A DNA stretch of 64,000 nt from Sphaerisporangium sp. TRM90804. GTDB taxonomy: Bacteria; Actinomycetota; Actinomycetes; Streptosporangiales; Streptosporangiaceae. Within the stretch, counting starts at the first letter, position 1, and each line of letters starts with the position of its first letter. The stretch covers positions 1 to 64,000 of the forward strand of contig NZ_JARWAC010000037.1 of the NCBI RefSeq assembly GCF_029846175.1. Direction: 5' to 3'. The position numbers were made by a program, and so were the translations under genes. Positions 34,640 through 43,159 of this stretch are shown here, piece after piece. The notes beneath the pieces were generated by a model. The model did no database searches. It saw only the letters and a list, made by a program, of their open reading frames with translations, and was not told the DNA's origin.

Positions 34640-35443
34640 TCAGGCGTGCGCGACGGGACGGCGGGGGTGCCACTGGCCCCGGGCGTCCAGGACGTCGCGC
34701 AGCCCGGAGATGTTGTCGGTCATGATGCCGTCCACCCCGAGGTCGAGCAGCGCCTCCATCGTGCGCTGGTCGTCGACCGTCCACACGTGCACCTGCATGC
34801 CCAGGGCGTGGGCGGTGCGGACCAGGGCCCGCGTGGTGACCCGCACGCCGCGGAACCCGAGCGGCACCTGGGCGCACGGCACGCCCTCGCGCGCCAGCCC
34901 GCCGAGCAGCCGCCCGTACCCCGACCCCATGGCCGCGGCCCGCAGCCGCGCCACGCCGCGCGGCCCGAGGGCCGAGCAGACGGGCCGGCCCATCGCCATG
35001 CGCGCCCTGGCCAGCCGCGTGTCGGAGAAGGAGGTCAGGCAGACCCTGTCGTAGGCGTCGGTGCGCCGGATCGCCTCGGCGAGCGGCGCGATCGCCGGCG
35101 CCTCCTTGACGTCGATGTTCACCCGCACGTCGGGCCAGGTGCCCAGCAGGTCCTCCAGCAGCGGGATCTCGTCCACGCCCCCGATGCGCGCCTGCCGCAC
35201 CTGCCGGTAGGGCAGCGCGGCCACCCGCCCGTGCCGGTCGGTCACCCGATCGAGCGTGTGGTCGTGGAACGCGAGCAGCACGCCGTCGGCCGTGGCGTGG
35301 GCGTCGGTCTCCAGGTAGGTGTACCCGAGATCGACCGCCCGCGAGAACGCGGCCATGGTGTTCTCGCGACCCTCGGCCGCCCCCCCACGGTGCGCGAAGG
35401 CCAACGGACCAGGATGATCGAGAAACGCGAAGCGGTGCTGCAC
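34640..35443 (-). CDS. Glycerophosphodiester phosphodiesterase
   Basis: TIM-barrel GDPD enzyme of 267 residues that hydrolyses glycerophosphodiesters to glycerol-3-phosphate and an alcohol. Catalytic motifs are HRGG (18-21) with ENTMAAF, LETDAHATADG (metal Glu/Asp) and FHDHTLDR. C-terminal VDGIMTDNI closes the barrel. No signal peptide, so cytoplasmic. It is upstream of the MFS gene, with 171 bases between them. Confidence 0.93.
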   Translation of the reverse strand: MQHRFAFLDHPGPLAFAHRGGAAEGRENTMAAFSRAVDLGYTYLETDAHATADGVLLAFHDHTLDRVTDRHGRVAALPYRQVRQARIGGVDEIPLLEDLLGTWPDVRVNIDVKEAPAIAPLAEAIRRTDAYDRVCLTSFSDTRLARARMAMGRPVCSALGPRGVARLRAAAMGSGYGRLLGGLAREGVPCAQVPLGFRGVRVTTRALVRTAHALGMQVHVWTVDDQRTMEALLDLGVDGIMTDNISGLRDVLDARGQWHPRRPVAHA

Positions 35444-36057
35444 GACCAGGAGTATCCCCTGTCCACCCCCACCCCGTCAGCTCACCCCGACGAACATTTT
35501 CCCCCCGAACCCACCCACCCGGCACCCCGCCGACCACCATGCCCGCCGCCCGGCGCGGGTGGGCGCCGCCTTGGCACGGAACCGCCACCGTTCGCCGTAC
35601 TCGGCCCTGCGCGCCTACAGCGCCGGCGACATCGTTTCCCACCAGGAACACGACTGGCAGGCGCTCCAGAGCACACCGTTCGTCGTTCCCGGCTCCGACG
35701 CCACGCGGTGGCGGGAGCGACATGGCGAGCGTGACCGACGCTGCGGGGACGGTGAAAGCCAAGTACTCGCCTGGAAGCGCGGCGGCAAGGGCGGTTCCAC
35801 CAAGTCGCCGACGCGGAAGAAGAACGACACGTTGCAGGAGCTGATCGATCAGAGCAGGGGCGTGGATCCCTTGCACTCGGTCGGCGGTTCCACCCCTGAC
35901 GGCTTCACCCGGGACGCCACCCCCGACTTGTGCGGCAGCCTGGCGGCGCGCGCCCGCGACGTGGTGGAGGACCTGGCCGAGGACGTGCAGGCAACTGAGC
36001 CGAACCGAACGGCATCTTGCGAAACGCGAATCGACGATCACAATTTGTGCGCAAGCG
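35444..36057. other. Decayed intergenic region at the island border
   Basis: No intact gene. A CBM-like remnant lies near its start. After 35750 the DNA becomes less GC-rich and holds a Lys/Ser/Thr-rich frame fragment (GGKGGSTKSPTRKKND) without a proper start. This is probably the left border of the accessory island that continues to about 41.1 kb. Confidence 0.5.
35596..35720 (+). pseudogene. Remnant resembling a CBM5/12 chitin-binding module
   Basis: The plus-frame fragment AYSAGDIVSHQEHDWQAL continues to STPFVVPGSDATRW. This is the aromatic pattern (Y.AGD.V...W.A...PG...W) of CBM5/12 modules of chitinases and some phage tail proteins. No catalytic domain, start or stop fits around it. Confidence 0.45.
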
Positions 36058-38262
36058 ATGCCCAACGGTCAACAAACGGCGACGATACCCAGTGTGAACC
36101 GAAGCCGGATCCGCTGGATCGTCCCGGTCGCCGCGGTCATCCTCGCGCTGGCCGCGTTGGTGGCCGTGGTCGTGCGCGCGCTCGACCTGAGCGCCGAGAT
36201 CAACGTCGCTGAGGCAGCCTCAGTCACACTCGCTGCACTGACCGCCGGTACCGCAGCGGTAATCTGGTTCCGCCGCAGAGCGACTGCGGCCACCCCACGC
36301 CGCGCCGAGGTGGACGCCGCTGCTGAGGTGCTGGCCGGTCTGGTCGCCAAGCAATGGCGCGACGAGCCCCGTGACCGGTTGCTGGACAACCCCGAGCCGA
36401 TCCCGGTGCGCTGGCAGCTCACCGTCGATAAGTCCGTGATGAGCCCGCCCCGTCTGATCACCAACCAGGCCGAGTTGGTCTTCACCGGTCGCAGCGACGA
36501 AATCGCCTCCCTGGCGGCCGATTTTCGTGCTCTGGCCCGGCGGCGGCTGGTCATCACCGGCGGGCCCGGGATGGGCAAGACCACCCTGGCGGTGCAATTG
36601 CTGCTGCGTCTGCTGTCCACCCGCCAGGCTGACAGGGCCGGTGCCGTCCCGGGTGAGGTAGTGCCGGTGCCGGTGATGCTGCCGGTCTCCAGCTGGGATA
36701 CCGGCGCCCACCCTCGGCTGCAGGACTGGCTCACCGTCCGGCTGACCGCCGACTACCCGGGGCTGTCCGCGCCCGAGCTCGGCGCGGGTGCCGCCGCGGC
36801 GCTGGTCGACGGCGGCCATATCCTTCCCGTCCTGGATGGCCTGGACGAAATCGGCGCACCGGCCCGCGCCGCGGTGATTCAGGCGGTCAACGCCTCGCTC
36901 ACCGACCGGGACCAGCTCATCCTCACCAGCCGCACCACCGAGTTCACCTCGGCCATGAGCGATATCGGCCGGCCGGTGACCGCCGCCGCCGTCATCACCC
37001 CCAAACTGCTGTCCCCGCAGGCGGCCGCCGACTACCTGACCGCCTGCCTGGCCGCCACCCCCTCACTCGCATGGCAAACGGTCCTGGCCGCAGTAGGAAC
37101 CCGCACCGCCCCCGGCTTGACCACCCTGGCAACCACCCCGCTGGGCCTGTGGCTGATCCGCACCGTCTATCTCACCGCCGACCCCACCCCGCTTATCGGA
37201 CCACTCGGATCCGACACCGATACGTTGCGCGCCCACCTGCTCGACCGGCTCATCCCCGCCCTGATCACTGCCCGCCCACCCAGCACCGACCCTGCCGACC
37301 ACTTCCGGCCCCGCCACCAGCTCAATCCGGACGCCACCCGGCGCTACCTGACCTACCTCGCCCGCACCTTTCCCCCCACCACCACCCGCGACATCGCCTG
37401 GTGGCACATCGCCCGCACGACACCTCACATCTGGTCGACGATCGGGCTCATGGGCGGCCTTGCTATGGCACTTGGTATTGGGTTTCTGGGACTGGTGCTT
37501 GGGGCGGGGCTCCTGTTCGGGCTCCTGCTCGGGCTCGCGGGCGGGATCATGGCCGGGCTCATGTTCCGGCTCGAGGTGCGCGAATCCTGGGCTGACGAAA
37601 CACCTGGCTATGCCGACCTCCGGTTACGCGGACGAACGCTTCTGCTCCTCCGCAACAACAAGGTCGGGTTTGTGCTCACGGTTGGAACACCGCTCCTGGT
37701 CGTGCTTGTGACCGGCTTCGCGGGCGGGTACACAGGCAGGCTCGCGGGCGTCCTCGCCGAAGGGCTCGCGACGGCGCTCGCGCTTACAATGGCATTCGCG
37801 CTGATCGACTGGGCGCAACAACCTACCCTTACATCGATCAGCACGCCCCGCTCCAGTTGGAAGGCCGACAGAGCCCTCACCTTCGTCCGAATGATCACGT
37901 TCGGGCTCTTGTGGGGGCTCACATCCGGCCTCTGGCTCGCGTTCATGGCCGGGCCCGACTTCCAGCTCACTGAGCTCACGCTCAGACTCATAGTCGGGCT
38001 CGGAAGCGGGCTCCTCGCAGGGCCCGCGTTCGCCCTCGTGGGAGACCATCGTGCATGGCCGATCTACACCATTGCGGTGGCCGTGCTAACCCTCCAGCGC
38101 CGGCTTCCCTGGCGGCTCATGGACTTCCTCGACGACGCCCACCGCCTAGGGCTGCTGCGCACCGTGGGGCCGTTCTACCAGTTCCGGCACGCCGCCCTGC
38201 ACGACTACCTCGCCGCCACCCACACACCCTCCTGGCCAGGCCGGAAAGAGGATGAGCGGTGA
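36058..38262 (+). CDS. Membrane-anchored NACHT-domain NTPase
   Basis: Protein of 734 residues. Two N-terminal helices (about 20-42 and 51-71), a linker, then a NACHT module: Walker A GGPGMGKTT at 168-176, Walker B LPVLDGLDE at 256-264 with the extra acidic residue of NACHT proteins, and sensor LILTSRTTEF near 287. A second membrane region of about six helices spans about 460-670; the tail (FYQFRHAALHDYLA) resembles the end of a winged-helix region. Such NTPases are STAND switches; bacterial relatives act in phage defence or signalling. No nuclease or other effector domain is visible, so the membrane part may be the effector. Start codon lacks a clear ribosome site; GTG 36094 is an alternative. 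Confidence 0.85.
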   Translation: MPNGQQTATIPSVNRSRIRWIVPVAAVILALAALVAVVVRALDLSAEINVAEAASVTLAALTAGTAAVIWFRRRATAATPRRAEVDAAAEVLAGLVAKQWRDEPRDRLLDNPEPIPVRWQLTVDKSVMSPPRLITNQAELVFTGRSDEIASLAADFRALARRRLVITGGPGMGKTTLAVQLLLRLLSTRQADRAGAVPGEVVPVPVMLPVSSWDTGAHPRLQDWLTVRLTADYPGLSAPELGAGAAAALVDGGHILPVLDGLDEIGAPARAAVIQAVNASLTDRDQLILTSRTTEFTSAMSDIGRPVTAAAVITPKLLSPQAAADYLTACLAATPSLAWQTVLAAVGTRTAPGLTTLATTPLGLWLIRTVYLTADPTPLIGPLGSDTDTLRAHLLDRLIPALITARPPSTDPADHFRPRHQLNPDATRRYLTYLARTFPPTTTRDIAWWHIARTTPHIWSTIGLMGGLAMALGIGFLGLVLGAGLLFGLLLGLAGGIMAGLMFRLEVRESWADETPGYADLRLRGRTLLLLRNNKVGFVLTVGTPLLVVLVTGFAGGYTGRLAGVLAEGLATALALTMAFALIDWAQQPTLTSISTPRSSWKADRALTFVRMITFGLLWGLTSGLWLAFMAGPDFQLTELTLRLIVGLGSGLLAGPAFALVGDHRAWPIYTIAVAVLTLQRRLPWRLMDFLDDAHRLGLLRTVGPFYQFRHAALHDYLAATHTPSWPGRKEDER

Positions 38263-38267
38263 AGTCG

Positions 38268-38572
38268 TCATGAGGTGACCTCGATCAGTGCGTTTTGCCC
38301 GGAGGGCTGCGTAAAGTGCCGTGGAGAAGTCTTGCGACGTCGCGGCGAAAGGGCTGTGGCGCGTTCGCAGGGGCACTTGCACACCCACCGGCAGGGCCTC
38401 TGCCGTGGGAGATGCACGATCAGGGCGACCACGTAGCCGCTCTTGTCGGACCGCTCCGGCGTTGTTGTCGATTCGCGGCGGGTGTTGCCGGTGGACGCAC
38501 AGGTCACAGCGGTGCGCCAGGCAGTTCCAGCAGGTGCCTCGCTGGCAGTCGCACCACCGGTGGAACCCGTAG
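38268..38572 (-). pseudogene. Cysteine-rich protein truncated by the IS and frameshifted
   Basis: Minus-strand sequence directly after the IS end reads YGFHRWCDCQRGTCWNCLAH then RCDLCVHRQHPPRIDNNAG. Near 38455 the good coding pattern shifts frame to SGYVVALIVHLPRQRPCRWV then CKCPCERATALSP, ending at TGA 38268. Codon third positions are GC-rich in each piece only in those frames. The cysteine pattern resembles a small uncharacterised actinomycete family (possibly DUF6248). Its 5' part has been removed by the IS insertion. Confidence 0.5.
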
Positions 38573-39983
38573 GAGGCCGGGAGAAGCCGTGGGAAGTCAG
38601 GCCGCGAGCTCGACTTGTTGATCGTGGCTGTTGAGCCTTGGGTACCAGCGGGCAAAGTCGTTGGCGAGGTCGTTGTTGAGGACGCGGGTGCGGATCTGGA
38701 GGAGTAGGTGGGCGCCGCGTGGTGACCAGCGCATCTGTTGCTTCTTGACCATGCGGCGGCTGATGACGTGGTTGACGGTGGCTTCGGCAGTGGCACTAGA
38801 GATGGGCTCGCCGCAGCGGTGGCGTTCGCCGTAGTTGGGGATCTCGTCGCGGTTGCCTGCGATGTAGCCGCGGAACTCGCTGATCCGGGAGAAGAACGCG
38901 CGCTGCTTGTCGTCGGGCTGGTCGGCGCAGAGGAGTTCGAGGTCGTCGACAAGATCGTTCAGCAGGTCGAGGGCGCGGAAGGTGTTGCCGTGCCACAGGA
39001 AGTGCTTGATCCGCTCCAGGGTCTGGTCGGTTCGGTCAGGGCTGGCGGTGAAGGTCTCGAGGTCCTGGTCGTCGCCTGGGGTGGGCAGGGAGCGGATCAT
39101 CTGGCGGAGCACGGTGAGGCGCATGGTGATGTGGAACCAGTCGAGGTAGTGCTCGGCTTGGGGGTTGAGGTAGCGGGGCAGGTCGCGGATGTCCTCTCCG
39201 CCGTCGGTGAGGAAGACGATCTGCTGGTTGTCGGGCAGGCCCTAAGACCGCAGGAACTCATACAGACGTCGTTTGGGTTTGTGATCGTAGGTCTGGACGA
39301 AGGCGAAGCATTTGGCGGGGCCGCCGCCGGTGGGGGTGCTCTTTCCGGTGACGGCCTCGAACCAGCCGTCACGGCGGGTGGTCTGGTTGCTGGAGTGGAC
39401 GTAGCCGCCGTCCAGGGCGACGACCAGGGGCAGGTCCGGGCGGGGCATGGTCTCCAGGTCACGGGGGCAGGTGTCGATGAAGCTGAACCGCTCCTCACCG
39501 AGCTCATCTTCCAGCCGGGTCGCGGTGCGCTCGACGCGCTGGCGGACCGCGGTTGGCTGGAGCCGGCGTCCGAGGGGGAAGGTGTCGCTGAGCAGGGTGG
39601 CGGCCGCTCCGTAGGAGGTGAGCGCGGCGTACTTGGCCTCCCACAGCAGCAGCTCGGGAGGGGTCCGCTCAGGCAGCAGCGCGGCCACCGGGCTGAACGT
39701 CGCGGCATTGCCGTCCTGGTCGGCGGCGCACGGGCAGGATCTGAAGCGGGGGCTGTCCAAGCTCCGAGCGCCGCCGGTGCAGACGGGGTAGGGACGGTTC
39801 GGCACCCGGGCGGTGATCTTCTCCACCCGGATGTCGAGGCGCCAGCCGGCGAAGAAGTCGTAGTGGTAGGTGAACCGTTCACCGGCCCGCAGTTCGAACC
39901 GCGACAACCGCACTACGAAAGCACCGCAACACCGCAGATTAAGCCAGGCCTAACCGCCCATTCCCACGGTTTCTCCCGGTCTC
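38573..39983 (-). mobile_element. ISKra4-like insertion sequence with terminal inverted repeats
   Basis: About 1.41 kb. The left end GAGGCCGGGAGAAGCCGTGG (38573 on) matches the complement of the right end (39983 backward, GAGACCGGGAGAAACCGTGG): about 20 of 23 bases. A single transposase frame fills the element. No clear target duplication found. Inserted downstream of the NACHT gene and inside a cysteine-rich gene. Confidence 0.8.
38597..39913 (-). pseudogene. ISKra4-family transposase interrupted by an amber codon
   Basis: A 439-codon frame with in-frame TAG at codon 224 (39244-39242), where relatives have Gln (FLRS-stop-GLPDNQQ). N-terminal 50 residues (LRAGERFTYHYDF, YPVCTGGAR) look like a pRiA4b ORF-3 domain. 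Then the transposase: ELLLWEAKYAALTSYG, PLVVALDGGYVHS (first catalytic Asp), AKCFAFVQTYD, IVFLTDGGEDIRDLP (second Asp), LDWFHITMRL and MRWSPRGAHLLLQIRTRVLN (Glu region). Without readthrough the protein is cut in two, so the copy is probably inactive on its own. Confidence 0.85.
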
Positions 39984-40076
39984 GAAGTTTCACTACCATG
40001 AGGAAACTTGGTCAACAGATCCGTCTGGCCAATATTATGTAGATAATCGTGTCGTTCGAGTGCCTCTTCCAAAGAA

Positions 40077-40466
40077 ATGAAGATAAGCGTAACAGAGACG
40101 TGGCTGCAAGGCGCGCTGACGTTAGTTCGGTTCCGGTGTAGCTACGGGCAGGGGTACGGGTTCTGGAGGGCCGAAGTCCACCCGGGCTCAACCACATATC
40201 ATGTGGAACTGGATGTGGAGGAAGAACTAAGTTGGGGTGGTAGTCTCATTCCGGCGGGCCGCCCTGATCCCTCTGTCGAGGAGTGCGAAAGTGGCGTTCT
40301 CATCACCGGGGCCATTGTGGCTTTATATGAGGACAGAGTGGCCGGGTTTCGTGTCGGTGATTCAAGGTTCTTGGTCGAAGTGGATGCAAGCGTTTTGCCC
40401 GCATATATAGGGTTGCCGGTCACGCTGACCACCTCGCGACTATTCGTTTCCCCTTACTTCTTATAA
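40077..40466 (+). CDS. Hypothetical AT-rich orphan gene (129 aa)
   Basis: No family recognised. Protein of 129 residues, acidic, predicted mainly beta-strand (VTETWLQGALTLVRFRCSYG, SGVLITGAIVALYEDRVAGF), without signal or helix segments. Its codons are far less GC-biased than the surrounding genes, so it was probably acquired recently. Weak ribosome site (AAAGAA just before the ATG). It lies between the IS and a HEAT-like pseudogene; size and composition would fit an immunity protein or a small defence component, but nothing proves it. Confidence 0.55.
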   Translation: MKISVTETWLQGALTLVRFRCSYGQGYGFWRAEVHPGSTTYHVELDVEEELSWGGSLIPAGRPDPSVEECESGVLITGAIVALYEDRVAGFRVGDSRFLVEVDASVLPAYIGLPVTLTTSRLFVSPYFL

Positions 40467-40586
40467 CGCGCCAATTCGAGTTCGCTTGCGATAGCGGGCA
40501 CTGCTCCGGTCGGCGAAGATCACCGAACGGTGGGGAACCTGTCCGGCCACTCCTGACAGCGGGCCTCTCTCGGGGATTCCCCCGGC

Positions 40587-41030
40587 ATGGACGACGCCTG
40601 TCCCGAGCGTCCGGATATCGACTGGACACCTGAAAGTCGGAGAGTGTGGGCTGCTTACGGGGAGCTTGAGAACCACGTCGTGGTGCAAGGCAGCTCTTTG
40701 AGGCATCGAAGTACGTGGTTCCCGTTCTCGTCTTCGCATTAGAGGAGGATCTTTCGCCTCCCTGCCTGGAAAGCCGTGCTCGAGTTGCTCTTTCAGTGCG
40801 TGTTCGGCGAGTCTGATCATGAGGAGATCGCAAATGGGGGCCCGATCTGGGGCCTGAGTGCAGAAAGTCGGCTCGCGAAGGGGTATGGACTCTCTACCCA
40901 GAGTTGTGCTCGGGTATCTATGAGCCGACTCGTGACATTTTTGAGGTAGTAGAGGATGACAAGGAGCGGTACGCGGCATTTCTTCAGGCGGTTCCACGTG
41001 TCGCCAGGAAGAGGCAGCGTGGAAGGCTCG
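40587..41030 (+). pseudogene. HEAT-like hypothetical gene broken by several frameshifts
   Basis: Pieces in successive frames read like one protein: MDDACPERPDIDWTPESRRV (start 40587), LFEASKYVVPVLVFALEEDL, PAWKAVLELLFQCVFGESDH, then LYPELCSGIYEPTRDIFEVV with DDKERYAAFLQAVPRVARKR. At least three indels separate them. The order (V-P-LV-LLE, A-LELL, L-YLxLL) resembles actinomycete HEAT-repeat-like proteins often found beside toxins, but no intact gene remains. Confidence 0.55.
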
Positions 41031-41094
41031 GTTGGTGTTCCCCGGGCGGCACGATCTTGGGGGATACGCCGTCTCACCCGGAGGGCCGCTGGGT

Positions 41095-41490
41095 TCACGT
41101 TTCCGGGGTGGGGGTGTCCATGATCGGGCGTACCTCCACCGCGGCGAAGCGGGCGTCGGGGATGCGGGACGCGATCTCGTTCGCTCGTTCCGGGGTTTCG
41201 CAGTCGACCACGAGGTAGCCCGCCAGGTGCTCCTTGGTCTCGCCGTAGGGGCCGTCTGTTACGGCTGGGACGCCTTCGCGGACCTGGACGCTTCTGGTGG
41301 TCGACGGGGCGGCGAGTCCCTCACCCGTGATCAGCTCGCCTGACTCGGTGATCTCCCGGTGCAGGGCCTTGGACAGGGTGATCAGTTCGGCGCGGTCATC
41401 CGCCGGCATCGCCAGGAACTCCGGGTCGCGCAGGAACAGCGGGTGCTCCCAGTTCTCCGCGTTGCTGTAGATCAAGAGCAGGTATCTCAT
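41095..41490 (-). CDS. YCII-domain protein
   Basis: Protein of 131 residues with the ferredoxin-like YCII fold. MRYLLLIYSNAENWEHP opening, GEGLAAPSTTRSVQVREGVPAVTDGPYGETKEHLAGYLVVD split over residues 56-97 and the conserved His/Asp positions. Proteins of this type are often encoded with ECF sigma factors, but none is here. ATG at 41490 fits the family N-terminus; an upstream ATG at 41511 is in frame. Cytoplasmic, function unproven. Confidence 0.88.
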   Translation of the reverse strand: MRYLLLIYSNAENWEHPLFLRDPEFLAMPADDRAELITLSKALHREITESGELITGEGLAAPSTTRSVQVREGVPAVTDGPYGETKEHLAGYLVVDCETPERANEIASRIPDARFAAVEVRPIMDTPTPET

Positions 41491-41571
41491 ATCGACTCTC
41501 TCTTCGCGCACGATGTCCGGGACGGGTGAGACCCCGGCCCCCGCGCGTCCTGGCGATGCGCGGCGCCCCGA

Positions 41572-41958
41572 TCAGGCCGACGGGCCGGCGACGCCGACGA
41601 CGTTGCCCTCGGGGTCGGTGAAGCGGCCGACCGTGAAGTCCCCCGACTGTGGCTCGGGGCCCATCAGGCGCTTGCCGCCGAGGTCCTCGGCCTGGCGGAG
41701 CGCCGATGCGACGTCGGGAACGGCAACGTAGAACAGGACCCGCGGCTCGTGGTCCCGTCCGCCGCCGACGCCGCCGTTGATGCCGTCCCCCTCCCCGGTC
41801 GTGCTTCCGTCCACGAAGCCGTACGAACCCGGCTGCGAGACCTTGTCGGAGATCGCGTCGCCCACCTGGAACCGCCAGCCGAACAGCTCACCGTAGTAGC
41901 CGCGGAGCTTGGCGGGATCGCTTCCGATGATCTCAAAGTGCACCACGGGCAAACCCAT
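41572..41958 (-). CDS. VOC-family (glyoxalase-like) protein
   Basis: Protein of 128 residues with two beta-alpha-beta-beta-beta modules: VVHFEIIGSDPAKLRGYYGELFGW, then RVLFYVAVPDVASALRQAEDLGG and FTVGRFTDPEGNVVGVAG. Members bind a metal and act as glyoxalases, dioxygenases or antibiotic-binding proteins; substrate unknown. Same strand as the YCII gene, 81 bases apart, so possibly co-transcribed. Confidence 0.88.
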   Translation of the reverse strand: MGLPVVHFEIIGSDPAKLRGYYGELFGWRFQVGDAISDKVSQPGSYGFVDGSTTGEGDGINGGVGGGRDHEPRVLFYVAVPDVASALRQAEDLGGKRLMGPEPQSGDFTVGRFTDPEGNVVGVAGPSA

Positions 41959-42131
41959 GATCAGTCCTCTCCTCGCCGGCGTCCCGGCGCCTCGTCGGGC
42001 ACCGCGGACGGGTGCCTCACAGGCTGGTCGGAGGAGAGGGCCCGATCTCTACATGCCGCCCCGGGGCTTCGCGGGACGAACCGACCCCGTCCGAGCCGCG
42101 CCGGACGTTCACCCGGCTCCGGGAGCCCGCG

Positions 42132-43043
42132 TCAGGCGTGGGCGCGCAGGGCGGCGATCGTCCAGGTGAAGGCCGGGATGACGGTGGGGGACGGGGGGCG
42201 GTCGTCGAGGGTGGACAGCAGGTGCCAGTAGCGCTCGGCCCGGGGGTCGGCGAGCAGTTCCAGGCGGTCGCGGAGGTGGTCGCGGGCCTGGGCGGAGGTT
42301 CGGGGGTCGACGACGCGGTCCAGGACGGGTCTGGCCTCGGGGGAGGCGGGGGCGATCTGGTCGGTCAGGGCCTGGCCGGCGTGGCGCAGGACTCGGGAGC
42401 GCAGGTCGAAGCCGGCGTCCGGGAGCGGGTCCGTCGTGCCGGTCAGGACGATGCGGCGCAGGCGGTCGCGGAAGTCTTCGTCGGCGACCAGCTCGGCCAG
42501 CTCCACCCAGGCGTCGACCTGGGCGGGGGACGGGTCGTCGGGGAGTTCGGCGGGCAGCTCGCGCATCCACCCGGCGACGGTCAGTGCGTCGTCGTCGGGG
42601 GTGACGCCCGCGAAGACGTCGTCGACGAAGCGGTTGATGATCTGCTGCCGCTCGGTGGCGGACAGGCGGGCGAGTCTGTGCATGATCAGGGTCTCCTCGG
42701 GTGTGCCGCCGCGTTCGGCGATCGTGCGCAGCACGGCGCGGCGCAGCTTCAGGGTGCGGATCTCCGCGTCCAAGGCCTGGGCGTGCGCGTCGGCCACCTC
42801 GGCGACCGTGACGTGCCGCGCCAGGACGTCCTGCACGGTGTCCAGGGGGATGCCGAGCTCGCGCAGGCTCTGGACCAGCTCCAACCGGGCGACGGCCGCC
42901 GCGTCGTACAGCCGGTATCCGCCCGCCGAGCGGCCGGCGGGCGGCACCAGGCCGCTGTCGGACCAGAAGCGGATCGTGTGCACCGACAGGCCGGTGCGGC
43001 GGGCGAGCCGTCCGATCGTGTAGAGCTCCGCGCTTTCACTCAC
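42132..43043 (-). CDS. MerR-family transcriptional regulator
   Basis: Protein of 303 residues. The N-terminal winged helix LYTIGRLARRTGLSVHTIRF (about 7-26) and YRLYDAAAVARL are followed by a dimer helix and a long C-terminal ligand-like domain without known similarity. GTG 43043 lacks a ribosome site, but the promoter predicts transcription starting near it, so the mRNA may be leaderless. ATG 43070 is an upstream alternative. Probably regulates itself. Confidence 0.88.
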   Translation of the reverse strand: MSESAELYTIGRLARRTGLSVHTIRFWSDSGLVPPAGRSAGGYRLYDAAAVARLELVQSLRELGIPLDTVQDVLARHVTVAEVADAHAQALDAEIRTLKLRRAVLRTIAERGGTPEETLIMHRLARLSATERQQIINRFVDDVFAGVTPDDDALTVAGWMRELPAELPDDPSPAQVDAWVELAELVADEDFRDRLRRIVLTGTTDPLPDAGFDLRSRVLRHAGQALTDQIAPASPEARPVLDRVVDPRTSAQARDHLRDRLELLADPRAERYWHLLSTLDDRPPSPTVIPAFTWTIAALRAHA

Positions 43044-43050
43044 GGGGACG

Positions 43051-43081
43051 AATCTGCACCCTCGAGCCACTCGAAAGTCAA
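43051..43081 (-). promoter_or_regulatory. MerR-type promoter with 19-base spacer
   Basis: On the minus strand TTGACT (43081-43076), 19 bases, CAGATT (43056-43051). The spacer carries the dyad TTCGAG-TGG-CTCGAG. Over-long spacer plus central dyad is the signature of MerR-controlled promoters. Confidence 0.65.
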
Positions 43082-43159
43082 GCCGCGATCGGGCCCGGTG
43101 CGTCCGTCAGGCGGAGGATGGGGCGGCGGTGGTGCCGGCCGTCGGGCCCGGTGCGTCCG

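Noticed and set aside
40461-40997. Minus-strand open frame of 178 codons opposite the HEAT-like pseudogene
   Set aside because: Composition is not gene-like and the plus-strand pieces form a better protein.
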